64,000 nt of DNA from a bacterium (GTDB lineage: Bacteria > Bacillota > Clostridia > Lachnospirales > Lachnospiraceae): NCBI GenBank assembly GCA_004562765.1, contig SFRL01000009.1, positions 1-64,000 of the forward strand, read 5' to 3'. The position numbers and the translations under genes were made by a program. The notes under the pieces are model-generated. The model did no database searches, was not told the DNA's origin, and saw only the letters and a list, made by a program, of their open reading frames with translations. Below are positions 9,039-17,162 of this stretch, piece by piece. The first letter of the stretch is position 1, and the number at the start of each line of letters is the position of its first letter.

Positions 9039-9272
9039 TGATGAAAACGTCATACGTGAAAATGTTGCTTCGTTGCCCTCACGCAGCCTTTGAAATTATG
9101 TACTCAGGGTACCCCGACATGTCGACAGAGTTTTGCCAGTCGGTTGTGCTCCTCGGTAAATTCGCGTGATTTACCCGGCAAGCATAACAGACTGTGGAAT
9201 ACTGCCGCACAGAAAAGAGGCGCGCGTCTTGCATAATTTTTCCAGTCCGCAAGATTGTCTGTCATTATTCTG
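9039..9272. other. Gene-free stretch with palindromes
   Basis: No convincing gene on either strand between the promoter and the upstream terminator. It contains two adjacent palindromes, GGGTACCC (9107-9114) and CGACATGTCG (9115-9124), and a hairpin GGTAAA/TTTACC (9155-9160 with 9170-9175). The predicted short peptides look like translations of a dispersed repeat or structured RNA, not proteins. I could not match a known riboswitch or sRNA family. Confidence 0.4.
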
Positions 9273-9318
9273 AAAAAAGCAGAGTGTTTGCCGCATTGTT
9301 TCGCAACTCACGCTCTGC
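9273..9318 (-). terminator. Terminator of the substrate-binding protein gene
   Basis: Minus strand: GCAGAGCGTG pairs imperfectly with CACTCTGC and is followed by TTTTTT (9273-9278). Confidence 0.65.
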
Positions 9319-9365
9319 CCTTTTCAAATCAGATATTTCTATTCTGTATTATGTGAACCAATCAG

Positions 9366-10388
9366 CTATTTTGCGTACGCAGTTGTCACCAGTTTTTCGT
9401 AATCCGGACGGGCACTGAGCTGTCCTGCCTCATCAAGAATGTCTAACAACAGCTGGTAAGCATCCTCCTCAAACACGAGATCCTGCTTCCAGGTATCCTG
9501 ATCTGCATAACGTTTCAATATGATCGCCATCGTCGCCTCATCCGTGTCCTTAAACTGCGGCGCGATCACCGCTGCAACCTCCTCCGGTGTATGGCTGTAT
9601 ACGTAATCCATACCCTTCTTTAATGCAGCTACAAATCCTTTGATGACCTCGGGGTTTTCCTTCAGGTAACTGTCTTTTGCGGAAAATGCAGTGTAGGGAA
9701 CATAACCGCTGTCCACGCCGAGAGAAGCTACCACATAGCCTGCGCCTTCCTGCTCCAGTGCTGTCGCACCCGGTTCGAATTCCACGCTGTAATCTCCCTG
9801 GCCGCCGGAAAACGCCGCTGCCGTAGAACCAAAGTCGATGCTCTTATCAATATTCAGGTCTGCTGCCGGATCAATACCGTTTTTCTTTAAGATATACTCG
9901 AATACCATCTCCGGCATGCCGCCGTCACGTCCGCCGAGCACATTCTTGCCCTTCAGTTTCTCCCAGCTAAACGTATCATCTGCCTCTCTGCCCACAAGGA
10001 AGTTTCCGGCGCGCTGTGTCAGCTGCGCAAAGTTCACAACCAGATCAGCCGCCCCCTCGTTGCACGTATACACGGTCGTCTCCGGTCCCATAAATCCGAT
10101 ATCCGCCTCACCGGACAGAACTGCCGTCATCGTCTTGTCAGCGCCGAAGCCGGTCACCAGCTCCAGATCGATCCCTTCCTCTTTAAAATAGCCGTTTTCG
10201 ATGGCCACATACATCGGTGCATAGAAAAGAGAGTGCGCCACCTCGTTGAGTACGACCTTTGTCGTCTCTCCGGTGACCGTTCCACCCTCCTCATCCGTCG
10301 CCGTCTTGCAGCCGCAGCCGGCGAGCACCGGTACAAGCATTGTCAGGGACAACAACACAGCTATCAGTTTCTTTTTTACAATTTTCAT
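9366..10388 (-). CDS. ABC transporter substrate-binding lipoprotein (SsuA/ThiY/NMT1-like)
   Basis: 340 residues with a lipoprotein signal (KKLIAVLLSLTML then LAGC, lipidated Cys near 25) and an NMT1/SsuA-type periplasmic-binding fold: NEVAHSLFYAPMYVAIENGY, GFGADKTMTAVLSGEADIGF, GGRDGGMPEMVFEYILKK. This family carries nitrogen/sulphur organics, thiamine or pyrimidine precursors and similar small molecules. No permease or ATPase gene is adjacent, so it is an orphan here. It follows the pyr operon, which makes a pyrimidine-like ligand tempting, but that is inference only. The ribosome binding site GAGAGG lies inside the 3' arm of a perfect hairpin. Confidence 0.85.
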   Translation of the reverse strand: MKIVKKKLIAVLLSLTMLVPVLAGCGCKTATDEEGGTVTGETTKVVLNEVAHSLFYAPMYVAIENGYFKEEGIDLELVTGFGADKTMTAVLSGEADIGFMGPETTVYTCNEGAADLVVNFAQLTQRAGNFLVGREADDTFSWEKLKGKNVLGGRDGGMPEMVFEYILKKNGIDPAADLNIDKSIDFGSTAAAFSGGQGDYSVEFEPGATALEQEGAGYVVASLGVDSGYVPYTAFSAKDSYLKENPEVIKGFVAALKKGMDYVYSHTPEEVAAVIAPQFKDTDEATMAIILKRYADQDTWKQDLVFEEDAYQLLLDILDEAGQLSARPDYEKLVTTAYAK

Positions 10389-10436
10389 AAAAATCCTCTC
10401 TGCATTTTTTTGTTATCTTATGCAGAGAGGATTTTT
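10389..10436 (-). promoter_or_regulatory. Perfect 17-bp hairpin abutting a start codon
   Basis: Arms 10389-10405 and 10420-10436 are perfectly complementary (core CCTCTCTGCAT) around a 14-nt loop. In minus-strand reading the 3' arm carries the ribosome binding site GAGAGG and ends in TTTTT directly before the ATG of the substrate-binding protein. It is therefore both a terminator for pyrD read-through and a structure hiding the translation start. It can also work on the plus strand (TTTTTT). Confidence 0.8.
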
Positions 10437-10486
10437 TGTGTGCCTGTATTGTCGGACTTAATTTTCCCGACAAGCTCCCGCTATAT

Positions 10487-11389
10487 TCATTTTACGGCGC
10501 CGATCAGTTCCGTGATATCATCCACGTCCTGTTCTGCCATATAATCCTTGATTCCCTCAACGATCTCTTCTGTGATATGCGGATTCGTGAAGTTTGCCGT
10601 TCCGACAGATACGGCTGTCGCCCCCGCCAGCATGAGCTCCAGTGCATCCTCCGCACTCATCACACCACCCATACCAATGATGGGGATCTTTACTGCCTGC
10701 GCCACCTGATAGACCATGCGTACCGCGATCGGATGGATCGCCGGGCCGGACATTCCGCCCGTCTTGTTTGCAAGTGCAAACTGCCGCTTTTTGACATCGA
10801 TCTTCATTCCGGTAAGCGTATTGATCAGTGATACCGCATCTGCGCCTGCCGCTTCTACTGCCTGCGCCATATATGCGATGTCCGTCACGTTAGGACTGAG
10901 TTTCATCACAACCGGCTGCTTTGCCACTGCCTTCACTGCCTTTGTGATCGCAGCAGCTGCTTTCGGGTCCTGACCGAAAGCAATACCGCCCTCCTTGACG
11001 TTCGGGCAGGAGATATTGATCTCCAGAAGATCCACCGGCTGATCTGCCAGACGCTCTACCACCTCTACATAATCGGCCTCGCTCTTTCCGCAGACATTTA
11101 CAACGATCTTTGTGTCGTATTTCGTCAAAAACGGGATATCACGCTCTACAAATACATCGATACCCGGATTCTGCAGACCGATGGCATTGAGCATGCCGCC
11201 GTACACTTCCGCCACACGCGGTGTCGGATTTCCTTCCCACGGAACGTTTGCGACACCCTTCGTCACAACGCCGCCCAGCTTATTCAGATCCACAAACTGC
11301 GCATACTCCTGACCGGAGCCAAATGTTCCGGAGGCAGTGAGGATCGGATTCTTTAAGGTAACACCTGCAAGCTTGACACTCGTATTCAT
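10487..11389 (-). CDS. pyrD: Dihydroorotate dehydrogenase B, catalytic subunit
   Basis: Oxidises dihydroorotate to orotate in UMP synthesis, with FMN; electrons pass to PyrK and then NAD+. 300 residues, class 1B length. Visible: ILTASGTFGSG near the N terminus, NKLGGVVTKG, the active-site NISCPN (Cys base of class 1B enzymes), VMKLSPNVTD, SLINTL, and GMGGVMSAEDALELMLAGA at the phosphate site. Its ATG overlaps the pyrK stop by one base (TGATG), so the two subunits are coupled. Last gene of the pyrC-F-K-D operon. Confidence 0.96.
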   Translation of the reverse strand: MNTSVKLAGVTLKNPILTASGTFGSGQEYAQFVDLNKLGGVVTKGVANVPWEGNPTPRVAEVYGGMLNAIGLQNPGIDVFVERDIPFLTKYDTKIVVNVCGKSEADYVEVVERLADQPVDLLEINISCPNVKEGGIAFGQDPKAAAAITKAVKAVAKQPVVMKLSPNVTDIAYMAQAVEAAGADAVSLINTLTGMKIDVKKRQFALANKTGGMSGPAIHPIAVRMVYQVAQAVKIPIIGMGGVMSAEDALELMLAGATAVSVGTANFTNPHITEEIVEGIKDYMAEQDVDDITELIGAVK

Positions 11390-12156
11390 CAGATATCCAC
11401 CTCCTCTGCGCGAAATACCGGACCTTCCGTACAGATCCGCTTATTATTCACATGCGTATGTGAGTCCTTCTTTGTGCTCCTGCACACGCATCCGAGGCAG
11501 GCACCGATTCCGCACGCCATGCGCTCCTCCAACGAGATCCAGCACTCCATCCCATGCTCTGCGGCAAACTTTTTCACCGCGCGCAGCATCGGCATGGGGC
11601 CGCAGGCATAGATGATCTCTGCGTCCAGCCCGTTCTCGCGGATCGCATCCAGCACATTACCCTGCGTGCCAAAGCTTCCGTCCTCCGTCGCTATGTATAC
11701 ATTGCCCTGTGCACGGAACTCTTCCTCCAAAAAGCGCTCATCGCGGTAGCCCAACACAATGGTCTTTTCACAATCCAATTCCTTTGCAAGCTGCAGGATC
11801 GGAGGAACACCGATGCCGCCGCCAAGCAGCAGCGCACGCTTGCTCTTTTTCGGATATCCGTTTCCCAGCGGTCCTACCACTCGAAGCTGTGCTCCCGTAT
11901 GGTAGCCGGAAAATTCTTCGGTACCTTTCCCCACCACACGATAGACAAGACGGATGGAGCGGTCTGCCCGATCGATCTCACAGATACTGATGGGACGGGG
12001 CAACAGCCGGCTGCCGTCCGTGCAATAAACCGCTACAAACTGTCCGGGCTTTGCCAGATCCGCGATCTGCTCCGTCCGAAGCCACATGCTGTAAACATCT
12101 GTTGCGATCTCCTCCTGACGGATGATGATCGCATTTTCCAATACTTTATCTGTCAT
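11389..12156 (-). CDS. pyrK: Dihydroorotate dehydrogenase B, electron-transfer subunit
   Basis: Ferredoxin-reductase-like subunit with FAD and a 2Fe-2S cluster, letting PyrD use NAD+. The FAD-binding segment RLLPRPISICEID and the nucleotide-binding LLLGGGIGVPPI are present. The C-terminal cysteines in CGIGACLGCVC and a later cysteine in the ICTEGP segment form the 2Fe-2S site. 255 residues is normal. Overlaps pyrD by one base. Confidence 0.96.
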   Translation of the reverse strand: MTDKVLENAIIIRQEEIATDVYSMWLRTEQIADLAKPGQFVAVYCTDGSRLLPRPISICEIDRADRSIRLVYRVVGKGTEEFSGYHTGAQLRVVGPLGNGYPKKSKRALLLGGGIGVPPILQLAKELDCEKTIVLGYRDERFLEEEFRAQGNVYIATEDGSFGTQGNVLDAIRENGLDAEIIYACGPMPMLRAVKKFAAEHGMECWISLEERMACGIGACLGCVCRSTKKDSHTHVNNKRICTEGPVFRAEEVDI

Positions 12157-12192
12157 TTGAAGCTCCTGTTTTATGCTTTTGCATAATCTGTT

Positions 12193-13125
12193 CTATTTGT
12201 TTGCCAATGCGCCTGCGATATCTGCGATCATATCCTCCACAGCCAGGCGTGATGCATCTGCATAATTCTCCGGTGTGATACCCTGATCCTTATATTTGTC
12301 CTGCTTGTAGGCTGCTATGATACCGCGTGAAGAATTGACGATCGCACCCAGCCCGTCCTCGTTGAAGAAATGGACCAGATCCTTGCCCTGTCCGCCCTGT
12401 GCACCGTAGCCCGGCACTAAGATGAAGGACTTCGGCATCACCTTTCGCAGGATCTTTCCCTGTTCGGGGTAAGTCGCACCGACAACAGCTCCGATGTAGC
12501 TGTAGGAATCACCCATACAGTCTGCGCCCCACTCCGCTACCTTCTCTCCGACATACTCATACAACGGTCTGCCGTCGATCAGGCGGTCCTGAAACTCACC
12601 ACTGGAGGGATTGGAGGTCTTTACGAGAATAAACAGACCTTTCTTCTCCTCCTTACACACATCGACAAAGGGTTTGATACCGTCTGTTCCCAGATACGGA
12701 TTGACAGTCGCAAAATCCTCATTGAACGTGCTGTACGACTTGCTGCCGATCTGCACCTTCCCCAGATGTCCGGTGGCATAGGCTGCAGAGGTGGAACCGA
12801 TATCTCCGCGCTTCACATCACCGATAACGACCAGTCCTTTTTCATGGCAGTAATCCACGGTCTTCTGAAATACCTTTAATCCCTCGATGCCGAACTGCTC
12901 ATACATTGCGATCTGCGGCTTGACTGCCGGGATCAGGTCATAGACAGCGTCCACGATACCTTTATTGTACTGCCAGATCGCCTCAGCCGCTCCCTCCGGC
13001 GTCTCTCCGAACTGTGCGAAGGCTGCCTTTAAAATGTGCTCCGGCACATAGGAGAGCATCGGGTCAAGTCCGACCACGATGGGCGCATTTGTCTGTTTGA
13101 TTTTTTCTACTAATTTGTTGATCAT
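12193..13125 (-). CDS. pyrF: Orotidine 5'-phosphate decarboxylase (type 2)
   Basis: Decarboxylates OMP to UMP. 310 residues is the longer type 2 (PyrF of the mycobacterial/clostridial group). Substrate and catalytic residues: VVGLDPML near the N terminus, VIGDVKRGDIGSTSAAYA with the Asp-Lys-Asp tetrad, FILVPGYGAQGGQG at the phosphate site, and VNSSRGI. It follows pyrC by two bases and precedes pyrK by 36 nt, within one operon. Confidence 0.95.
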   Translation of the reverse strand: MINKLVEKIKQTNAPIVVGLDPMLSYVPEHILKAAFAQFGETPEGAAEAIWQYNKGIVDAVYDLIPAVKPQIAMYEQFGIEGLKVFQKTVDYCHEKGLVVIGDVKRGDIGSTSAAYATGHLGKVQIGSKSYSTFNEDFATVNPYLGTDGIKPFVDVCKEEKKGLFILVKTSNPSSGEFQDRLIDGRPLYEYVGEKVAEWGADCMGDSYSYIGAVVGATYPEQGKILRKVMPKSFILVPGYGAQGGQGKDLVHFFNEDGLGAIVNSSRGIIAAYKQDKYKDQGITPENYADASRLAVEDMIADIAGALANK

Positions 13126-13127
13126 TT

Positions 13128-14489
13128 TTACTTATCCTCACTTTGAAACTGATATACCACATCGCCTCCGATGATGGTCGTATCCACCCGTCCGGTCACC
13201 TTTCTTCCGTGGAAGGGTGTGTTTTTACTCTTGGAAACAAATGTGTTCTTGTCGATCGTATAGGATGCACCCGGATCAAAGATGACCAGATCCGCATCCT
13301 TTCCCTCTGTGATCGTTCCCGCATCCAGACGCAATACCTTTGCCGGATTGTAGCTCATCTTTTCAGCCATCTGCAAGGGCGTGAGCACATCCTTTAACAC
13401 CAGTTCCGAATAGGTCAATGCTGCTGCTGTCTCCAGTCCCACAATACCGAAGGGTGCATCCAGCATACCCTTATTTTTATCTGCCGCACTGTGCGGCGCA
13501 TGATCGGTAGCGATACAGTCGATGGCGCCATCCCGCAGACCCTCGATCAGCGCGTCACGGTCTGCCGCAGTCCGGAGCGGCGGATTCATCTTATAATTGA
13601 CCATCTCAAACCCCGCTTTGCTGGCAGGCATCACAGACAGTGTCGGCGTGTCTTCGCCTTCCTGTGCAAGAGCCGGTGCACCCGGAATATCATCGGAAGT
13701 CAGTGTAAAGTGGTGCGGACAGACCTCAGCAGTCAAATGATGTCCCAATTGCTTTGCCGCCCGCAACATGTCCACCACTTCCTTGGTGGAGCAGTGACAC
13801 AGATGCAGTCTTGCTCCCGCCTCTGTCGCCAGCAGATAGTCGCGCGCTGCGATCACATTTTCCACCGTATTGTGGATTCCCGGAAGTCCAAGCCGCTCAC
13901 AGTTGGCATCCTCATTGATCACACCACCGTTCACCAGCGATTTCTCCTCGCAGTGATCCAAAAAAGGAAGATCCAGCTTGGCAAGCATATGCATTGCATC
14001 CCTGCACAACTTGGTGCTCATAACGGACTTTCCGTCCTCACTGAAGGCGATCGCACCGTGTGCAGCCATGTCCTCCATGTCTGTCAGCCGTTCGCCCTCC
14101 ATGCCTACGGTAATGGCACCTGCCTGATAAATATGCACCGGTGTCACGCTCTTTCCCTTATTCAGCACGTAACTGAGTACATCCGAATTGTCTACAACCG
14201 GCTTTGTATTTGGCATTGCCATGATCGTTGTGTAACCGCCCTTTGCCGCTGCCGCCGCACCGGTCTCGATCGTCTCCTTATCGGTCTGTCCCGGATCGCG
14301 CAGGTGCACATGCAGGTCGATAAAACCCGGCATGACATATTTGCCGGACGCATCTATCGTCTCATCCGCTTTTTCCTTTAATTTTGTCCCGATTTTCTTT
14401 ACAACCCCATCTTCAATATAGATGTCCGCAATTTTATCCGTATCGGTCGCCGGGTCCAATACACGACCGCCCTTAATCATCAGTGACAT
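13128..14489 (-). CDS. pyrC: Dihydroorotase (class I)
   Basis: Closes carbamoyl-aspartate to dihydroorotate; zinc amidohydrolase. Metal ligands are seen in GFIDLHVHLRDPGQ, LDHCEE, LHLCHCST and the catalytic IATDHAPHS. 453 residues is typical of class I. First gene of the operon, with GAGGAGGAG before the ATG and a good promoter. No carAB, pyrB or pyrE is in the window, so the rest of the pathway is elsewhere. Confidence 0.96.
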   Translation of the reverse strand: MSLMIKGGRVLDPATDTDKIADIYIEDGVVKKIGTKLKEKADETIDASGKYVMPGFIDLHVHLRDPGQTDKETIETGAAAAAKGGYTTIMAMPNTKPVVDNSDVLSYVLNKGKSVTPVHIYQAGAITVGMEGERLTDMEDMAAHGAIAFSEDGKSVMSTKLCRDAMHMLAKLDLPFLDHCEEKSLVNGGVINEDANCERLGLPGIHNTVENVIAARDYLLATEAGARLHLCHCSTKEVVDMLRAAKQLGHHLTAEVCPHHFTLTSDDIPGAPALAQEGEDTPTLSVMPASKAGFEMVNYKMNPPLRTAADRDALIEGLRDGAIDCIATDHAPHSAADKNKGMLDAPFGIVGLETAAALTYSELVLKDVLTPLQMAEKMSYNPAKVLRLDAGTITEGKDADLVIFDPGASYTIDKNTFVSKSKNTPFHGRKVTGRVDTTIIGGDVVYQFQSEDK

Positions 14490-14527
14490 GTTTTCTCCTC
14501 CTCACTGCCGTGGCTTCGAATAAATAT

Positions 14528-14556
14528 ATTTTATCATATGCGTCCCGGAATCGCAA
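14528..14556 (-). promoter_or_regulatory. Sigma-A promoter of the pyr operon
   Basis: Minus strand TTGCGA, 17 nt, TAAAAT, about 40 nt before pyrC. The short leader leaves no space for a typical PyrR attenuator. Confidence 0.7.
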
Positions 14557-14591
14557 CGCACTTTGCCCCTCTTTTGCCGCATGCTCACAGC

Positions 14592-15845
14592 TCAATCCGT
14601 CTGCCCAAAAGCGGCAAGCGGATACAGTGCCCGCGGCACATATGCCTGTATGAAAATGCCGTCTGCACGGTAATCCTCCGTCACCAGTTCGCCCGCTGCG
14701 CGGATCTTTGCGAGAATACCGGTTTCCGTATAAGGGATCAGGCGCTCCATATAGATCTTATTCTCTCGCAGCATCGTTTCCAGTGTCTGCTTTACTTCTT
14801 CCAGACCCTCTCCGGTTTTTGCAGAGATGCGAAGTGTATGGTCCGCGCGGGCATCGTGCAGCGTCTCCGGCTCCGAGATCAGATCCTGCTTATTGAACAG
14901 CGTGAGTATCGGTTTCTGCTCTACCCCCAGACCCCGCAATGTCTCATATACGATATACATCTGCTTTTCCATCTGCGGGTTGGAGGCATCCACAACATGT
15001 ATGATATAGTCCGCATATTTTGCCTCCTCCAGAGTCGAGCGAAATGCATCGATCAGATGATGCGGCAGTTTCCGGATAAAACCGACTGTATCTGTCAGTA
15101 AGATCTCCTGCTTCCCGGAAAGCTTTAACAGCCGTGTCGTGGGATCCAGTGTTGCAAACAGTGCATCCATCTCCAGCACATCCGCATCTGTCAGTGTATT
15201 GAGCAGCGTTGATTTACCCGCATTCGTGTAGCCGACGATGGCAGCTACCGGCTGATTCGCCCTTGTGCGGCGGCTACGCGTGACTTCACGGTGCTGGATG
15301 ACCTCTGCCAGCTCTCGTTTGAGCTGAGAGATACGATTTGTGATCAGACGCCGGTCCATCTCCAGCTTTTTCTCACCCGGTCCTCTCGTTCCGATACCGC
15401 CTCCCAGCCTTGACATGGATCTTCCGTATCCTGTCAGCCTCGTCATCTCATAGCGTAACTGGGCCAGCTCCACCTGTATCTTTCCTTCGCTGGTACTGGC
15501 TCTTCCTGCAAAAATGTCCAGAATGACCAGTGTGCGGTCCATGACTTTCGTGTCGAGAAGATCCGTGAGATTCCGCATCTGCGCCGGAGTCAGTTCGTCA
15601 TCGCACACAACACCTGTCGCATCCATTTCTATTATCAGTTCACGAATCTCCTGCACTTTTCCCGTTCCCACATAGGTACCGGGATGTCTGCGCTCCAGCT
15701 TCTGGATCACTGTTCCGACTGCAGCTGCTCCCGCTGTACGGACCAGTTCTGCCAGTTCTGCCAGCGAATCCTCCGTGTCATCGCCGTCCTGCTCACTGAC
15801 GCCCACCAGGATCACACGCTCCTCGATCTTCTTATTTTCATGCAT
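14592..15845 (-). CDS. hflX: GTPase HflX
   Basis: Ribosome-associated GTPase that splits stalled 70S ribosomes. The N-terminal HflX domain has RRHPGTYVGTGK; a coiled region follows; the G domain has G1 GYTNAGKS, G3 DTVGF, and G4 NKQD. 417 residues from ATG 15845, which has GGAAGGG 8 nt upstream; the in-frame ATG at 15866 lies against the preceding stop codon and has no signal. Probably co-transcribed with the TPR lipoprotein gene upstream. Confidence 0.94.
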   Translation of the reverse strand: MHENKKIEERVILVGVSEQDGDDTEDSLAELAELVRTAGAAAVGTVIQKLERRHPGTYVGTGKVQEIRELIIEMDATGVVCDDELTPAQMRNLTDLLDTKVMDRTLVILDIFAGRASTSEGKIQVELAQLRYEMTRLTGYGRSMSRLGGGIGTRGPGEKKLEMDRRLITNRISQLKRELAEVIQHREVTRSRRTRANQPVAAIVGYTNAGKSTLLNTLTDADVLEMDALFATLDPTTRLLKLSGKQEILLTDTVGFIRKLPHHLIDAFRSTLEEAKYADYIIHVVDASNPQMEKQMYIVYETLRGLGVEQKPILTLFNKQDLISEPETLHDARADHTLRISAKTGEGLEEVKQTLETMLRENKIYMERLIPYTETGILAKIRAAGELVTEDYRADGIFIQAYVPRALYPLAAFGQTD

Positions 15846-15866
15846 AACTGATTCCCTTCCTGTCAT

Positions 15867-17000
15867 CTACTGTCCGGTGTTGTCTGCTCCATCCTCTGAT
15901 ACGGCATCCTCCCCGGATCCCTCTGCTGCTTGTGCTGCCTCTTCGGCCGCCTGTTTTTCCTCCTCGATCTGATCAGCCACTGCCGTTCTCGTCTTTAAAA
16001 ACAGATATTCTCTGGCTGCCTGTTCATCCTCCGGATAATCCAGCACATACTGCGCCATTTTATCCTTCGCCTGCTCAAACTCATACATCTGCTCCAGCGC
16101 AGCGATCTCGCCGCGGCGCAAAAGCTGCTCATTGGAAGGGTTCGTCGTCTGGAGCCCTTTCTGGTAATAAGCACATGCATCAGCGTAATCCCCTTTTTCC
16201 ATCGCCATATTTCCAAGTTCCTCTAAAACGACAGAATCATCTGCATGATTCTCAGCATAGGCTTTGTAATATTGTGTCGCCGTCTGTTCATCACCAAGCT
16301 GTTCTGCGGTCTGCGCCAGATACAGCTCGGCCTTGTCGTCCTCGCCTTCCTTCTGTTCGATCGCCACTGCCTGAAGAAGCTGCTCCTTTGCCTTTTCATA
16401 ATCTCCCATTAGGTAATAAATGTATCCGCGGTTTGTCAGGTGATAACGCCCTTTTCCTTTCAGTTCCAGCGCCTCATTCAGATATTTCTCGCCCTCTTCC
16501 TTCATGCCCGCGCGGTTCAGATTTACATAAAGCTGAATATAGATCTCATAGTCCGCGTCGGCATACTTCGCCGCCTGCTCATAATCGGCAAGCGCTTTTT
16601 TCGAATCCCCCTGCTGCAGATAGAGATTTCCGCGAAGATAGTAAGCACTCGCATAACTCTTATCATAGGCAAGCACGGCATCACAGACAGCGATTGCCTC
16701 CTCTGGCTGGTTATTTAAATAAAGTGCCTCTGCCTTCTGCATACAGATATCCAGTTCCAGATTGCGGATCTGCCCTTTTGACTGGTCAAGCGCCAGTTGA
16801 AAATTATCGATCGCTTCTGCATAATTTCCCTCTGCCATCGCATTCATGCCGATCTTCCGGTAAGCCAGTGCATTCTCCGTCTGTTTCTCTCCACATCCGG
16901 TGAGCATCAGTCCCATTCCGGTCAGGAGCGCCGCGGCGATGACTCTCCGCTTCAGTTTCTGTCTCTTTATCCTGATATTATTCTGTCTGTTTTTTGTCAT
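15867..17000 (-). CDS. TPR-repeat lipoprotein
   Basis: 377 residues. A basic N terminus, a hydrophobic stretch and LTGCG (Cys about 36) give a lipoprotein signal. From about 45 to 330 there are serial tetratricopeptide repeats, e.g. AMAEGNYAEAIDNFQLALD, AYYLRGNLYLQQGDSKKALA and YLMGDYEKAKEQLLQA. The C-terminal tail (about 345-377) is Ala/Glu-rich. It likely scaffolds protein contacts outside the membrane. Its partner is unknown. The stop touches the frame of hflX (TAG then ATG region), suggesting one transcript. Confidence 0.85.
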   Translation of the reverse strand: MTKNRQNNIRIKRQKLKRRVIAAALLTGMGLMLTGCGEKQTENALAYRKIGMNAMAEGNYAEAIDNFQLALDQSKGQIRNLELDICMQKAEALYLNNQPEEAIAVCDAVLAYDKSYASAYYLRGNLYLQQGDSKKALADYEQAAKYADADYEIYIQLYVNLNRAGMKEEGEKYLNEALELKGKGRYHLTNRGYIYYLMGDYEKAKEQLLQAVAIEQKEGEDDKAELYLAQTAEQLGDEQTATQYYKAYAENHADDSVVLEELGNMAMEKGDYADACAYYQKGLQTTNPSNEQLLRRGEIAALEQMYEFEQAKDKMAQYVLDYPEDEQAAREYLFLKTRTAVADQIEEEKQAAEEAAQAAEGSGEDAVSEDGADNTGQ

Positions 17001-17079
17001 TTTATTTTACTCCGTTTATCATTTTCAGAACCATATTCAAATTTGATACTGCTCTTCTTCTAGCATACCAAAAATCTAT

Positions 17080-17108
17080 TTGCATTTCCATAGGAAATCT
17101 AATAGAAT
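17080..17108 (+). promoter_or_regulatory. Sigma-A promoter of ahcY
   Basis: TTGCAT, 17 nt, TAGAAT, about 55 nt before the start codon. Confidence 0.75.
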
Positions 17109-17162
17109 AAGTATATCTGTTTTACAGTAAGAAAGAAATCACTTATTTACAGGAGGAAATCT

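Noticed and set aside
13491..14381. Long plus-strand frame of 296 codons opposite pyrC
   Set aside because: Antisense shadow of a clear pyrC; composition is low-complexity-like, with no start signal.
15932..16903. 323-codon plus-strand frame opposite the TPR lipoprotein gene
   Set aside because: Pro/Ser/His-rich shadow of the TPR gene on the other strand.
17001..17162. SAH riboswitch before ahcY
   Set aside because: The leader is short, has a normal promoter and no conserved SAH-aptamer core.
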